Part shown: one piece after another, positions 1-5,034 of the stretch
Layout: the number at the start of each line of letters is the position of its first letter
Position numbering within the stretch: the stretch's first letter is position 1
Assembly (NCBI GenBank): GCA_031424495.1
Contig: JANPHP010000474.1
Coordinates: 1-8,597, forward strand
Length of the DNA: 8,597 nt
Origin: JADKCL01 sp031424495
Lineage (GTDB): Bacteria; Bacteroidota; Bacteroidia; J057; JADKCL01
Reading direction: 5' to 3'
Translations under genes and position numbers: made by a program
Notes under the pieces: model-generated
Database searches by the model: none
What the model was told of the DNA's origin: nothing
Seen by the model: only the letters and a program-made list of their open reading frames with translations

Positions 1-153
1 GTCGGTAGCTTCGACGATGGCCTCGGGGCTGAATGGCTCGTACTCGGCCACGATACCCATGCACAAATCGCACTGACAGCCAGGCAAGAGCAACAGTTGG
101 TTGGTGCAGTTGCAGGAGAATGTGGCGGATGCTTTGTACAATCTATTTTCCAT
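1..153 (-). CDS. Small cysteine-rich protein, copy 1 (partial, 3' end outside window)
   Basis: The first 51 codons of a small protein of unrecognised family, cut at base 1. It matches copy 2 (495-713) base for base except at three positions, one of which changes the protein (Ser13 here, Ala13 in copy 2). The visible part carries all five motif cysteines: C14, C16, C26, C28 and C31, spaced CxC-x9-CxCxxC and followed by MGI. That spacing suggests a metal site (zinc or iron), but this is inference. The ATG at 153 was chosen because it aligns with the starts of copies 2 and 3. The frame stays open upstream to a TTG inside the inverted repeat at 189-209, which is more likely a control site. No signal peptide or membrane segment is visible. 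The high identity to copy 2 points to a recent duplication or gene conversion. Confidence 0.7.
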   Translation of the reverse strand, partial: MENRLYKASATFSCNCTNQLLLLPGCQCDLCMGIVAEYEPFSPEAIVEATD

Positions 154-188
154 CGTCGTTTTCTTTATAATCCAAAGCTCAGGGTGAC

Positions 189-209
189 TTTTGACATCTC
201 GTGTCAAAA
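189..209 (-). promoter_or_regulatory. Inverted-repeat operator candidate, copy 1
   Basis: A perfect dyad, TTTTGACA (189-196) and TGTCAAAA (202-209) with a 5-base centre, ends 35 bases before the ATG at 153. The same dyad at the same distance precedes copies 2 and 3. The 5-base centre differs by one base between copies while the arms are unchanged. This suggests a binding site for a dimeric regulator. Which regulator is unknown. Confidence 0.6.
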
Positions 210-273
210 ACTCGAGGTGATTTTGGGCCGATGGCAAATTTTTTGATCAGGATGCGAATGGGGGAATGGTTTT

Positions 274-319
274 GTGAATCGGGTAGGAACGCGATGCATC
301 GGGTTCCTACCCGATTCAT
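274..319. repeat. REP/MITE-like palindromic hairpin 1
   Basis: Arms 275-290 and 303-318 are perfectly complementary over 16 bases, with a possible G-T pair added at 274/319. The intervening 12 bases contain CGATGCATCG (292-301), itself a perfect palindrome, so the whole element is almost one continuous dyad broken by a single G/G mismatch. The inner part reads GTAGGAAC...GTTCCTAC. A GTAG at the foot of a hairpin is typical of REP elements moved by RAYT (IS200-like) transposases, but no transposase is in the window, so the assignment is inference. It lies upstream of copy 1 and has no T-tract, so a terminator role is unlikely. Confidence 0.65.
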
Positions 320-349
320 CAATTTGCGCGGAACCAAATTCGGGATGCT

Positions 350-398
350 CCATTGTCCATTGTCCATTATCAATTATCAATTATCAATTGTCCATTAA
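350..398. repeat. Heptamer tandem repeat (7 units)
   Basis: Seven consecutive 7-base units: CCATTGT, CCATTGT, CCATTAT, CAATTAT, CAATTAT, CAATTGT, CCATTAA. The unit differs only at positions 2, 6 and 7. Such CCATTGT/CAATTAT strings are, from general knowledge, common between genes in Bacteroidota. The array abuts the T-tract of the copy 2 terminator. Confidence 0.85.
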
Positions 399-437
399 AA
401 AAGAACGAAGCCCAGATCCGGGGAGGATGGGGCTTCG
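397..437 (-). terminator. Rho-independent terminator of copy 2
   Basis: On the minus strand a stem CGAAGCCC/GGGCTTCG (430-437 with 406-413) is extended by an inner stem ATCC/GGAT (425-428 with 416-419). It is followed by TTCTTTTTT (405-397). It lies about 57 bases after the stop of copy 2. A smaller GCCCG-CTT-CGGGC hairpin (482-494) sits directly after that stop codon and has no T-tract. Confidence 0.75.
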
Positions 438-494
438 ATCATATCAAAATGCTGCTGAAAATTGGGATGGGCTGTTTCGGGGCCCGCTTCGGGC

Positions 495-713
495 TCAGGC
501 TGCGTATTCAAAGCTGCAGTAGAGGCGCTCTAGAGCTTCAAAGTAGGCCTGATCATAGCGGTCGGTAGCTTCGACGATGGCTTCGGGGCTGAATGGCTCG
601 TATTCGGCCACGATACCCATGCACAAATCGCACTGACAGCCAGGCAAGAGCAACAGTTGGTTGGTGCAGTTGCAGGCGAATGTGGCGGATGCTTTGTACA
701 ATCTATTTTCCAT
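495..713 (-). CDS. Small cysteine-rich protein, copy 2 (72 aa)
   Basis: A complete 72-residue protein of unrecognised family. Five cysteines form CxC-x9-CxCxxC (C14, C16, C26, C28, C31), followed directly by MGI. A second conserved block near the C terminus reads YFEALERL, and the last two residues are Ala-Ala. About half the residues match copy 3, concentrated in these blocks, which supports real coding. There is no signal peptide or membrane segment, so the product is probably cytoplasmic. Metal binding is inferred from the cysteine spacing only. The ATG at 713 was chosen over an in-frame TTG at 767 because that TTG lies inside the dyad at 749-769 and the ATG matches the other copies. The gene forms its own unit, with an operator-like dyad upstream and a terminator downstream (397-437). 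An extra cysteine (C66) is absent from copy 3. Confidence 0.75.
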   Translation of the reverse strand: MENRLYKASATFACNCTNQLLLLPGCQCDLCMGIVAEYEPFSPEAIVEATDRYDQAYFEALERLYCSFEYAA

Positions 714-748
714 CGTCGTTTTCTTTATGATCCAAAGCTCAGGGTGAC

Positions 749-769
749 TTTTGACAACTCGTGTCAAAA
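749..769 (-). promoter_or_regulatory. Inverted-repeat operator candidate, copy 2
   Basis: TTTTGACA (749-756) and TGTCAAAA (762-769) form a perfect 8-base dyad with centre ACTCG, 35 bases before the ATG at 713. Arms and distance equal those of copy 1. On the minus strand a GAGCTTTG follows 24 bases after the first TTTG and partly resembles the Bacteroidota -7 element, so the dyad may overlap the promoter. Confidence 0.6.
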
Positions 770-832
770 ACTCGGACTGATTTTCTGAGGGAGTGATTTT
801 TTTTCTGATCAGCAGGGGAATGGGGGATGGTT

Positions 833-880
833 TTATGTCATGGGTAGGAAAGATGCATCGCGTTCCTACTCATGACATAA
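833..880. repeat. REP/MITE-like palindromic hairpin 2
   Basis: Arms 833-850 and 863-880 pair over 18 bases with one G-T pair (843/870). The middle contains GATGCATC (852-859). It is homologous to the hairpin at 274-319: the GGTAGGAA/TTCCTAC inner stem is shared, but the outer stem sequence differs while remaining fully paired. There is no T-tract. It lies upstream of copy 2, in the same relative place as hairpin 1 relative to copy 1. Confidence 0.65.
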
Positions 881-890
881 ATGCCCGACA

Positions 891-924
891 CAAAATCAAG
901 CCGCCCCTTGGTCGAAGGGGCGGC
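891..924 (-). terminator. Likely terminator of copy 3
   Basis: GCCGCCCCTT (900-909) and AAGGGGCGGC (915-924) form a GC-rich 10-base stem with a 5-base loop. On the minus strand it is followed by TTGATTTTG, a modest T-tract. It lies about 110 bases after the stop of copy 3 at 1037. Confidence 0.6.
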
Positions 925-1036
925 TCTCAAAAACTGCTGCTGTAATACTACTGAGACAAAAAAATACTGCTATGAAAACTGTTGGGTTGAAAAATCCTGT
1001 CTAGGGGAATGCATGGGTAAATTTCGAGAACAAGGA

Positions 1037-1252
1037 TCAAGCTGCAAATTCAAGTTCTTCGAAGAGCCGCTCCAGCGCCTCAAAGTAACTCATGTCATAT
1101 TGCTCGCGGGAAGGCATGTTGTCCCATTCCGGCGTCTCCAATTCGGCGATGATTCCCATGCACAGTTCGCACTCACAACCCGCTGCCAGCAGGGGTTGGT
1201 AAGGGCAGGTGCAGAGCAAAACATCGGTGGCTTTGTACGATTTCTTTTCCAT
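1037..1252 (-). CDS. Small cysteine-rich protein, copy 3 (71 aa, diverged)
   Basis: A 71-residue paralogue of copies 1 and 2. The cysteines sit at the same positions (C14, C16, C26, C28, C31) and are followed by MGI. The YFEALERL block and the final Ala-Ala are also kept, while the linker around residues 40-53 is quite different and one residue shorter. That pattern implies purifying selection on the two blocks over a long time. Function is unknown; a metal-binding or redox role is a guess from the CxC and CxCxxC spacing. The ATG at 1252 was chosen to match the paralogues; another ATG at 1258 would add two residues. The gene is 331 bases downstream of the HTH-WYL regulator on the same strand. 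It has its own upstream dyad and downstream hairpin, so it is probably a separate transcription unit. It has no REP-like hairpin upstream. Confidence 0.75.
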   Translation of the reverse strand: MEKKSYKATDVLLCTCPYQPLLAAGCECELCMGIIAELETPEWDNMPSREQYDMSYFEALERLFEELEFAA

Positions 1253-1286
1253 TCTCATGCGATTCTTGATCCAAAGCTCAGATTGG

Positions 1287-1309
1287 TTTTTGACATCTCG
1301 TGTCAAAAA
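1287..1309 (-). promoter_or_regulatory. Inverted-repeat operator candidate, copy 3
   Basis: TTTTTGACA (1287-1295) and TGTCAAAAA (1301-1309) form a perfect 9-base dyad with centre TCTCG. It ends 34 bases before the ATG at 1252, and its 8-base core lies 35 bases away as in the other copies. The core arms match copies 1 and 2 exactly although the genes have diverged strongly, so the site is conserved. The GAGCTTTG further down is also kept at the same spacing. Confidence 0.65.
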
Positions 1310-1583
1310 CGCATACCTATTTTGAGCCTGATCAAATTTTTTTGCTTGAGGTGGGCGGATGCGTAGGCGATCGAATCTAGGCTAGCTTTTCTCCGGTCTG
1401 TGCGATTCTTTCACCAGATGTACGAGGGGCTCGATTGGCATTGGGAAGTGCTGGAGGCTGCTCAGGCCCGAAGGGGATTAAATGCTGTTATCCACCTAGA
1501 TTGTAAAAATGTGAATAATTAAAATGCTGATATACAATTATTAAGGATGTGGAATTGTATTTGTAAACAATAAAATGTGGAGA
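1310..1583. other. Intergenic stretch without a gene
   Basis: No convincing coding frame on either strand. The left part is the upstream region of copy 3. Bases 1498-1580 are strongly AT-rich and include a weak AT-only hairpin (1514-1520 with 1536-1542). CAAACC-TTAC-GGTTTG (1585-1600) overlaps the regulator stop codon but has no T-tract, so no clear terminator for the regulator is seen. Confidence 0.6.
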
Positions 1584-2501
1584 TCAAACCTTACGGTTTG
1601 CGATGCGTTCGCTCAGGTATTCACGCAATTCGACAGGCTCCAAGACCTCGACTTCATCGAGTAGTCCCAAGATAAATCGCCCGACTGAAATGAAGCTGTT
1701 GCAGGTCGCCTCAAAGAGGTAGTGTTTGAAATCCTCCTTATAGATGTGCGGTGACGACAGCGGAAATTCTTCCTTGAGTAGATGGGCAGCACGCATGGTG
1801 AGTCGCAGCTTGACCTGCTGCGGTTCGCCACCATTGATGCCAAAGATGTCGGGCTTGACCTCGGTCTCGTGAAAGATCTCAAACTGCCAATGCTCCTCCA
1901 GCAGGGCCACCTCCTCGATACGTTCGATCTTGTAAGTTTTGCTCACATTGGGACCGTGCTCAAAGCCTTTTACAAAGACGCCGTCTGCCGAGAAGGCATA
2001 GGGCTCGACGCGGCGGCTTTTGATCGACGAGGAATTGGCGCTGTGGTAGTTGTGCAGGCGCACTTGCTTGCGCTCGCGGATGGCATTTGCGAGTTTCTCG
2101 ATGTTGCGACTGATGTCGCTTTTCACGATCACCTTGAGCACATCTTCCATTCCCGAAAAGGCCAACATTTTCTGTGCAATCACCTTTTTCATCGGGTTGC
2201 TCTCAGGAATGCCCGCTAGCGCCTGTGCTAAAATGCCAGCTTCCTCGGCAGAAAATTGGAGGTTTTTCTCAAATTTTTGCACCTCGCTGTCCAGTCCCCT
2301 GATCACATATTTGCCTTTGGCGATCTCCTCAGGGAAAAAACCAACCTGCTCCAGGAGCTCGAGGTCTCGGTAGATCGTGCGGTAGGTGACGCCCACCTTT
2401 TCCACCAATTCATTGATGCTGAGCCCAAACGGCGACTTGGTCAGGAGCATGATCTCCCGAAACAAGCGCAACAATTTCCCTTTGTAGTCTGCTTCTGCCA
2501 T
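1584..2501 (-). CDS. HTH-WYL domain transcriptional regulator (YafY/DeoR type)
   Basis: A 305-residue DNA-binding regulator. Residues 8-56 form a DeoR/HTH_11-like winged helix, with the recognition region around VGVTYRTIYRDLELL (37-51). Residues about 133-205 fit a WYL domain, which in this family senses a ligand, often nucleic acid or nucleotide. Residues about 229-300 fit the C-terminal WCX extension. The length is usual for the family. The WYL tripeptide itself is not kept; the matching place reads GVFVKGF (174-180). The frame is open 87 codons further upstream, but that part overlaps the dehydrogenase gene and looks non-coding, so the ATG at 2501 was chosen. It is divergent from the dehydrogenase and may control it and itself through the shared 103-base gap. 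Control of the cysteine-rich genes downstream is possible but not shown. Confidence 0.88.
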   Translation of the reverse strand: MAEADYKGKLLRLFREIMLLTKSPFGLSINELVEKVGVTYRTIYRDLELLEQVGFFPEEIAKGKYVIRGLDSEVQKFEKNLQFSAEEAGILAQALAGIPESNPMKKVIAQKMLAFSGMEDVLKVIVKSDISRNIEKLANAIRERKQVRLHNYHSANSSSIKSRRVEPYAFSADGVFVKGFEHGPNVSKTYKIERIEEVALLEEHWQFEIFHETEVKPDIFGINGGEPQQVKLRLTMRAAHLLKEEFPLSSPHIYKEDFKHYLFEATCNSFISVGRFILGLLDEVEVLEPVELREYLSERIANRKV

Positions 2502-2535
2502 TGTAGTCGTGAAATTACGGGCATTGTGACAAAAA

Positions 2536-2548
2536 GCCAAGCCTTGGC
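2536..2548. promoter_or_regulatory. Palindrome in divergent control region
   Basis: GCCAAG-C-CTTGGC is a perfect dyad in the gap between the WYL regulator and the dehydrogenase, 34 bases from the first start and 56 from the second. It lies just upstream of the dehydrogenase -33 element. It is a plausible operator for the neighbouring regulator, but 6-base arms are short and no second copy is seen. Confidence 0.4.
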
Positions 2549-2556
2549 GAGATCGT

Positions 2557-2587
2557 TTTGCAGAAGGTTCTGAATGGGCTAATTTTG
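2557..2587 (+). promoter_or_regulatory. Bacteroidota-type promoter of the dehydrogenase
   Basis: TTTG (2557-2560), a 19-base spacer, then TAATTTTG (2580-2587) match the known Bacteroidota consensus TTTG / TAnnTTTG at the usual spacing. Transcription would start near 2592-2595, giving a leader of only about 10 bases before the ATG at 2605. Confidence 0.65.
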
Positions 2588-2604
2588 CAGCTTGATCCAC
2601 TACA

Positions 2605-3411
2605 ATGAAAGATAAAGTCGTTTTGATCACGGGCGCGTCGAGCGGCATCGGTCGGGCGCTTGCGCTCAAGTTTGCGCGCGAAGGTAGCACGGTCGTCATC
2701 GGTGCCCGCAACCTCGTGCAACTTGCCGAGGTCGGGGAGGAGATCCGCAAAGCAGGCGGCATTGCACTCTGGTTAAAACTTGACGTGACTCAAAATGCAG
2801 ATTGCGAGGCATTTGTGGCGTCTGCCTTGAAGGAATTTGGCAAGATTGACGTGCTCATCAACAATGCTGGCATTTCCATGCGGGCATTGTTTCAAGACTT
2901 GGACATCGAGGTGATCGAGCGCCTCATGCAGGTCAATTTCTTTGGGACGGTCTATTGCACCAAGGCCGCATTGGATTCGATCGTGGCACAACAGGGCTCG
3001 ATTGTGGGCGTTTCCTCGATCGCGGGCTACCGTGGTCTGCCCGGCCGCACAGGCTATTCAGCCTCCAAGTTTGCCATGCATGGCTTTTTGGAATCCCTGC
3101 GTACGGAGCTGCTCAAAAAAAATGTCCATGTCCTGCTAGCCTGCCCCGGCTTCACCGAGAGCAACATCCGCAAGGTGGCCCTCAAGGCAGATGGAGGGCA
3201 GCAATCAGAGACGCCACTGAACGAGGACAAGCTCATGAGCGCAGAAACCGTCGCCGACTACATCTACAAGGCCGTCGTAGGTCGCAAGCGCACGCTCACA
3301 CTCACGACCCAAGGCCGACTCACAGTCTTTTTGAACAAATGGCTACCCAAGTTCATGGACAAAATGGTCTACAACCATTTTGCCAAGGAGCCCGATTCTC
3401 CACTCAAATAG
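2605..3411 (+). CDS. Short-chain dehydrogenase/reductase (SDR family)
   Basis: A 268-residue classical SDR, an NAD(P)-dependent oxidoreductase with a Rossmann fold. Visible motifs: cofactor-binding TGASSGIG (9-16), the Asp of LDV (60), NNAG (86-89), and the catalytic tetrad N111, S138, Y151 and K155 in YSASK. PG (181-182) follows the active site. All key residues are present, so it should be active. The substrate cannot be read from the sequence. The C-terminal 60 residues resemble DHRS7-like and 11-beta-HSD-like SDRs with a basic/aromatic tail, but no clear membrane anchor is visible. The ATG at 2605 directly follows a promoter match and gives the usual N terminus. It is divergent from the WYL regulator, its likely controller, and is followed after 57 bases by the membrane glycosyltransferase-like gene with no terminator between. 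Confidence 0.93.
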   Translation: MKDKVVLITGASSGIGRALALKFAREGSTVVIGARNLVQLAEVGEEIRKAGGIALWLKLDVTQNADCEAFVASALKEFGKIDVLINNAGISMRALFQDLDIEVIERLMQVNFFGTVYCTKAALDSIVAQQGSIVGVSSIAGYRGLPGRTGYSASKFAMHGFLESLRTELLKKNVHVLLACPGFTESNIRKVALKADGGQQSETPLNEDKLMSAETVADYIYKAVVGRKRTLTLTTQGRLTVFLNKWLPKFMDKMVYNHFAKEPDSPLK

Positions 3412-3468
3412 GCATTTTCCTTTGGGAGTTGCCTCTGATTAAGCGCAAAAACCGAGTAGTTTCATTTA

Positions 3469-4800
3469 ATGGGCCTCTCCAAGACCAACATAGGACAGTT
3501 TTTGAGGCAAACGAAGTTTGCCTTGGCGATCGTGTTGGCGATGCATGGCTATCTATTGGTGGCCGCTTGGCAGCAACAATCTTACCTGACCGACGACTCG
3601 GTTCAGTACCTCACCATCGCTGAAAACTTAACCCAAGGTGGTGTTTTTAGCCAGAGTTATGCGGCCCCACTTTCTCCCGATGTGCAGCGCACCCCAGGCT
3701 ATCCAGTATTCATTTACTTGATGGGTCGTAACTGCTTGTTGATCTTGGTAATGCAACACATTATTTGTTTGTTTTCAGGAGTGTTGATTTATGGTATTCT
3801 CTTGATGAGTGCCGGCAAACGCTGGGCCATGTATGGTGCGTTTTTGTATTTGCTGCAGCCTTATTCCGCAATCCTGGCGAGTTATATACTCAGTGAAACC
3901 TTGTTCATCTTTTTGCTTTTAGCTTGGTTGTGGATGCTGCTCAAGTTTTGGCGGGGGGATGGTTTGCATTGGATGGCTGCTAGTCTTGCTTGCCTCAGTC
4001 TCGCTGCGCTCGTGAGGCCGGTGGCATTGCCGCTGCTGATTTTGGTGATGGTCGTGATGTTGGTCAAAGCGTTGCGTGACCGCAGGCGATGGTGGATGGC
4101 ACTTGCGGCCATCCTATTTGTTCCTGCGATGATCTTGGGGCCATGGTTGGTGCGCAACCACCAACGCACAAACCAATGGAGCCTGAGCACCATGGGGCCG
4201 ATGGGAATGTTGCATGGACGACTAGGTGGCTTGGAGGCATGGCGCAAAGGCTACGGTACCGACGAGCATTACCTTTATATGTTGGGTGACAGCATCGCCG
4301 CATTGGAAATCGGTCTGCCTGCGCTCAGAAATTATCCGCTCGACAAGCAAACGCATGAGACTGAGCAACTCGCCGCAGGCATGTCGGGTCTCACTTTCAA
4401 CTACTTTTGGCATCATCCATTGGACGCTATCTTGTTTCAGCTCAATAGCATTTATGCCATGTTGAAAGGAGTGGGGTATGGATGGGCCACTGATCTTACG
4501 CATACGCGGTTGGCAGCGATCTTATTGGCAGGAATGCAGTTGGTTTTGAACATACTCAATTACCTTGGTGTGTTGGCGGCCCTTCGCCGCTACCGGCAAT
4601 GGCGGGCACAAGAATGGATGGCTTTTGGAGCAATGGTTTTGATTCTTTTGGTTTCGAGTGCAGCTTGGGCCGATGGACGCTACCGTGCAGTAGTCGATCC
4701 GCTCATGGTCTTGCTCACGGTGTTTGTGATTCAGAATTATGAGCTCGACACAAGGGGTAAATTAGCCACCATCACAACATCTACAGGTATTCAGCGCTGA
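3469..4800 (+). CDS. Polytopic membrane protein, GT-C (ArnT/PMT-like) glycosyltransferase candidate
   Basis: A 443-residue inner-membrane protein with about nine or ten hydrophobic segments (roughly 17-34, 89-113, 121-139, 142-160, 168-198, 207-226, 345-372, 384-400, 408-422). The layout fits GT-C glycosyltransferases, which move sugars from polyprenyl-phosphate donors on the outer face of the membrane. Seen in support: an acidic pair D42-D43 in the first outer loop after helix 1 (the catalytic Asp place in this fold), RTPGYP (74-79), SETLF (142-146), an RP at 183-184, PWLVRNH (225-231), and a late DGRYR (402-406). Donor and acceptor are unknown. Leucine is often coded by TTG here, more than in the neighbouring genes. 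The gap to the dehydrogenase is 57 bases without a clear promoter or terminator, so cotranscription is likely. Another polytopic protein family remains possible. Confidence 0.78.
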   Translation: MGLSKTNIGQFLRQTKFALAIVLAMHGYLLVAAWQQQSYLTDDSVQYLTIAENLTQGGVFSQSYAAPLSPDVQRTPGYPVFIYLMGRNCLLILVMQHIICLFSGVLIYGILLMSAGKRWAMYGAFLYLLQPYSAILASYILSETLFIFLLLAWLWMLLKFWRGDGLHWMAASLACLSLAALVRPVALPLLILVMVVMLVKALRDRRRWWMALAAILFVPAMILGPWLVRNHQRTNQWSLSTMGPMGMLHGRLGGLEAWRKGYGTDEHYLYMLGDSIAALEIGLPALRNYPLDKQTHETEQLAAGMSGLTFNYFWHHPLDAILFQLNSIYAMLKGVGYGWATDLTHTRLAAILLAGMQLVLNILNYLGVLAALRRYRQWRAQEWMAFGAMVLILLVSSAAWADGRYRAVVDPLMVLLTVFVIQNYELDTRGKLATITTSTGIQR

Positions 4801-4907
4801 AGAAAAAGCTTGGCATCACGCGTAATTTGCATTGTGCACAAATGTCCGCTGCATTCCATGTAGCAACATGTTTGTTAGTGGGAAATATTGTAAATTGCCC
4901 CTGCAAT

Positions 4908-4940
4908 TTTGGTGCGAGACGAGCGCAATCCTTAAGTTTT
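4908..4940 (+). promoter_or_regulatory. Possible promoter of the surface protein
   Basis: TTTG (4908-4911), 21 bases, then TAAGTTTT (4933-4940) match the Bacteroidota consensus except for the last base of the -7 element. The resulting leader before the ATG at 5035 would be about 90 bases. The 234-base gap also holds a TTGTGCACAA palindrome (4832-4841) of unknown meaning. No terminator for the preceding gene was found. Confidence 0.4.
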
Positions 4941-5034
4941 ATGCTCTCAAAAGCTGATGATGGTAGGAGAGTGCATTCGCAGAATGAATTGAGGTCTTGA
5001 GAAAGATTGGTTGGTAAGGGTAATAGGTAATTTG

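Larger units (their letters stand above)
1..880. repeat. Direct duplication: 1-319 and 561-880
   Basis: Bases 1-319 and 561-880 are two copies of one segment, offset by 560. Over 1-214 versus 561-774 I count five substitutions (22, 43, 117, 169, 197) and no indels, covering most of the cysteine-rich gene and its operator. Beyond that the two stay alignable but are clearly diverged up to a shared hairpin, after which similarity ends. The left limit of the duplication lies outside the window. Confidence 0.85.

Noticed and set aside
714..767. TTG start adding 18 residues to copy 2 (same in copies 1 and 3)
   Set aside because: The TTG falls within the conserved dyad. The ATG gives consistent starts in all three copies. 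The extension cannot be fully excluded, since the frame is open in all three.
189..1309. CRISPR array
   Set aside because: The dyad recurs only three times at intervals of about 540-560 bases, linked to genes, without regular spacers.
881..1366. Plus-strand 161-codon frame with a cysteine-rich start
   Set aside because: It runs antisense through copy 3, its operator and the terminator hairpin at 900-924. The minus-strand gene has a conserved paralogue; this frame has none.
1488..1496. DnaA-box-like TTATCCACC next to an AT-rich stretch, possible origin
   Set aside because: Only one near-match is present, with no cluster and no dnaA or dnaN nearby.
2502..2762. N-terminal 87-codon extension of the WYL regulator frame
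   Set aside because: It overlaps the start of the dehydrogenase on the other strand, covers the promoter region and has no domain likeness. The HTH starts naturally after the ATG at 2501.
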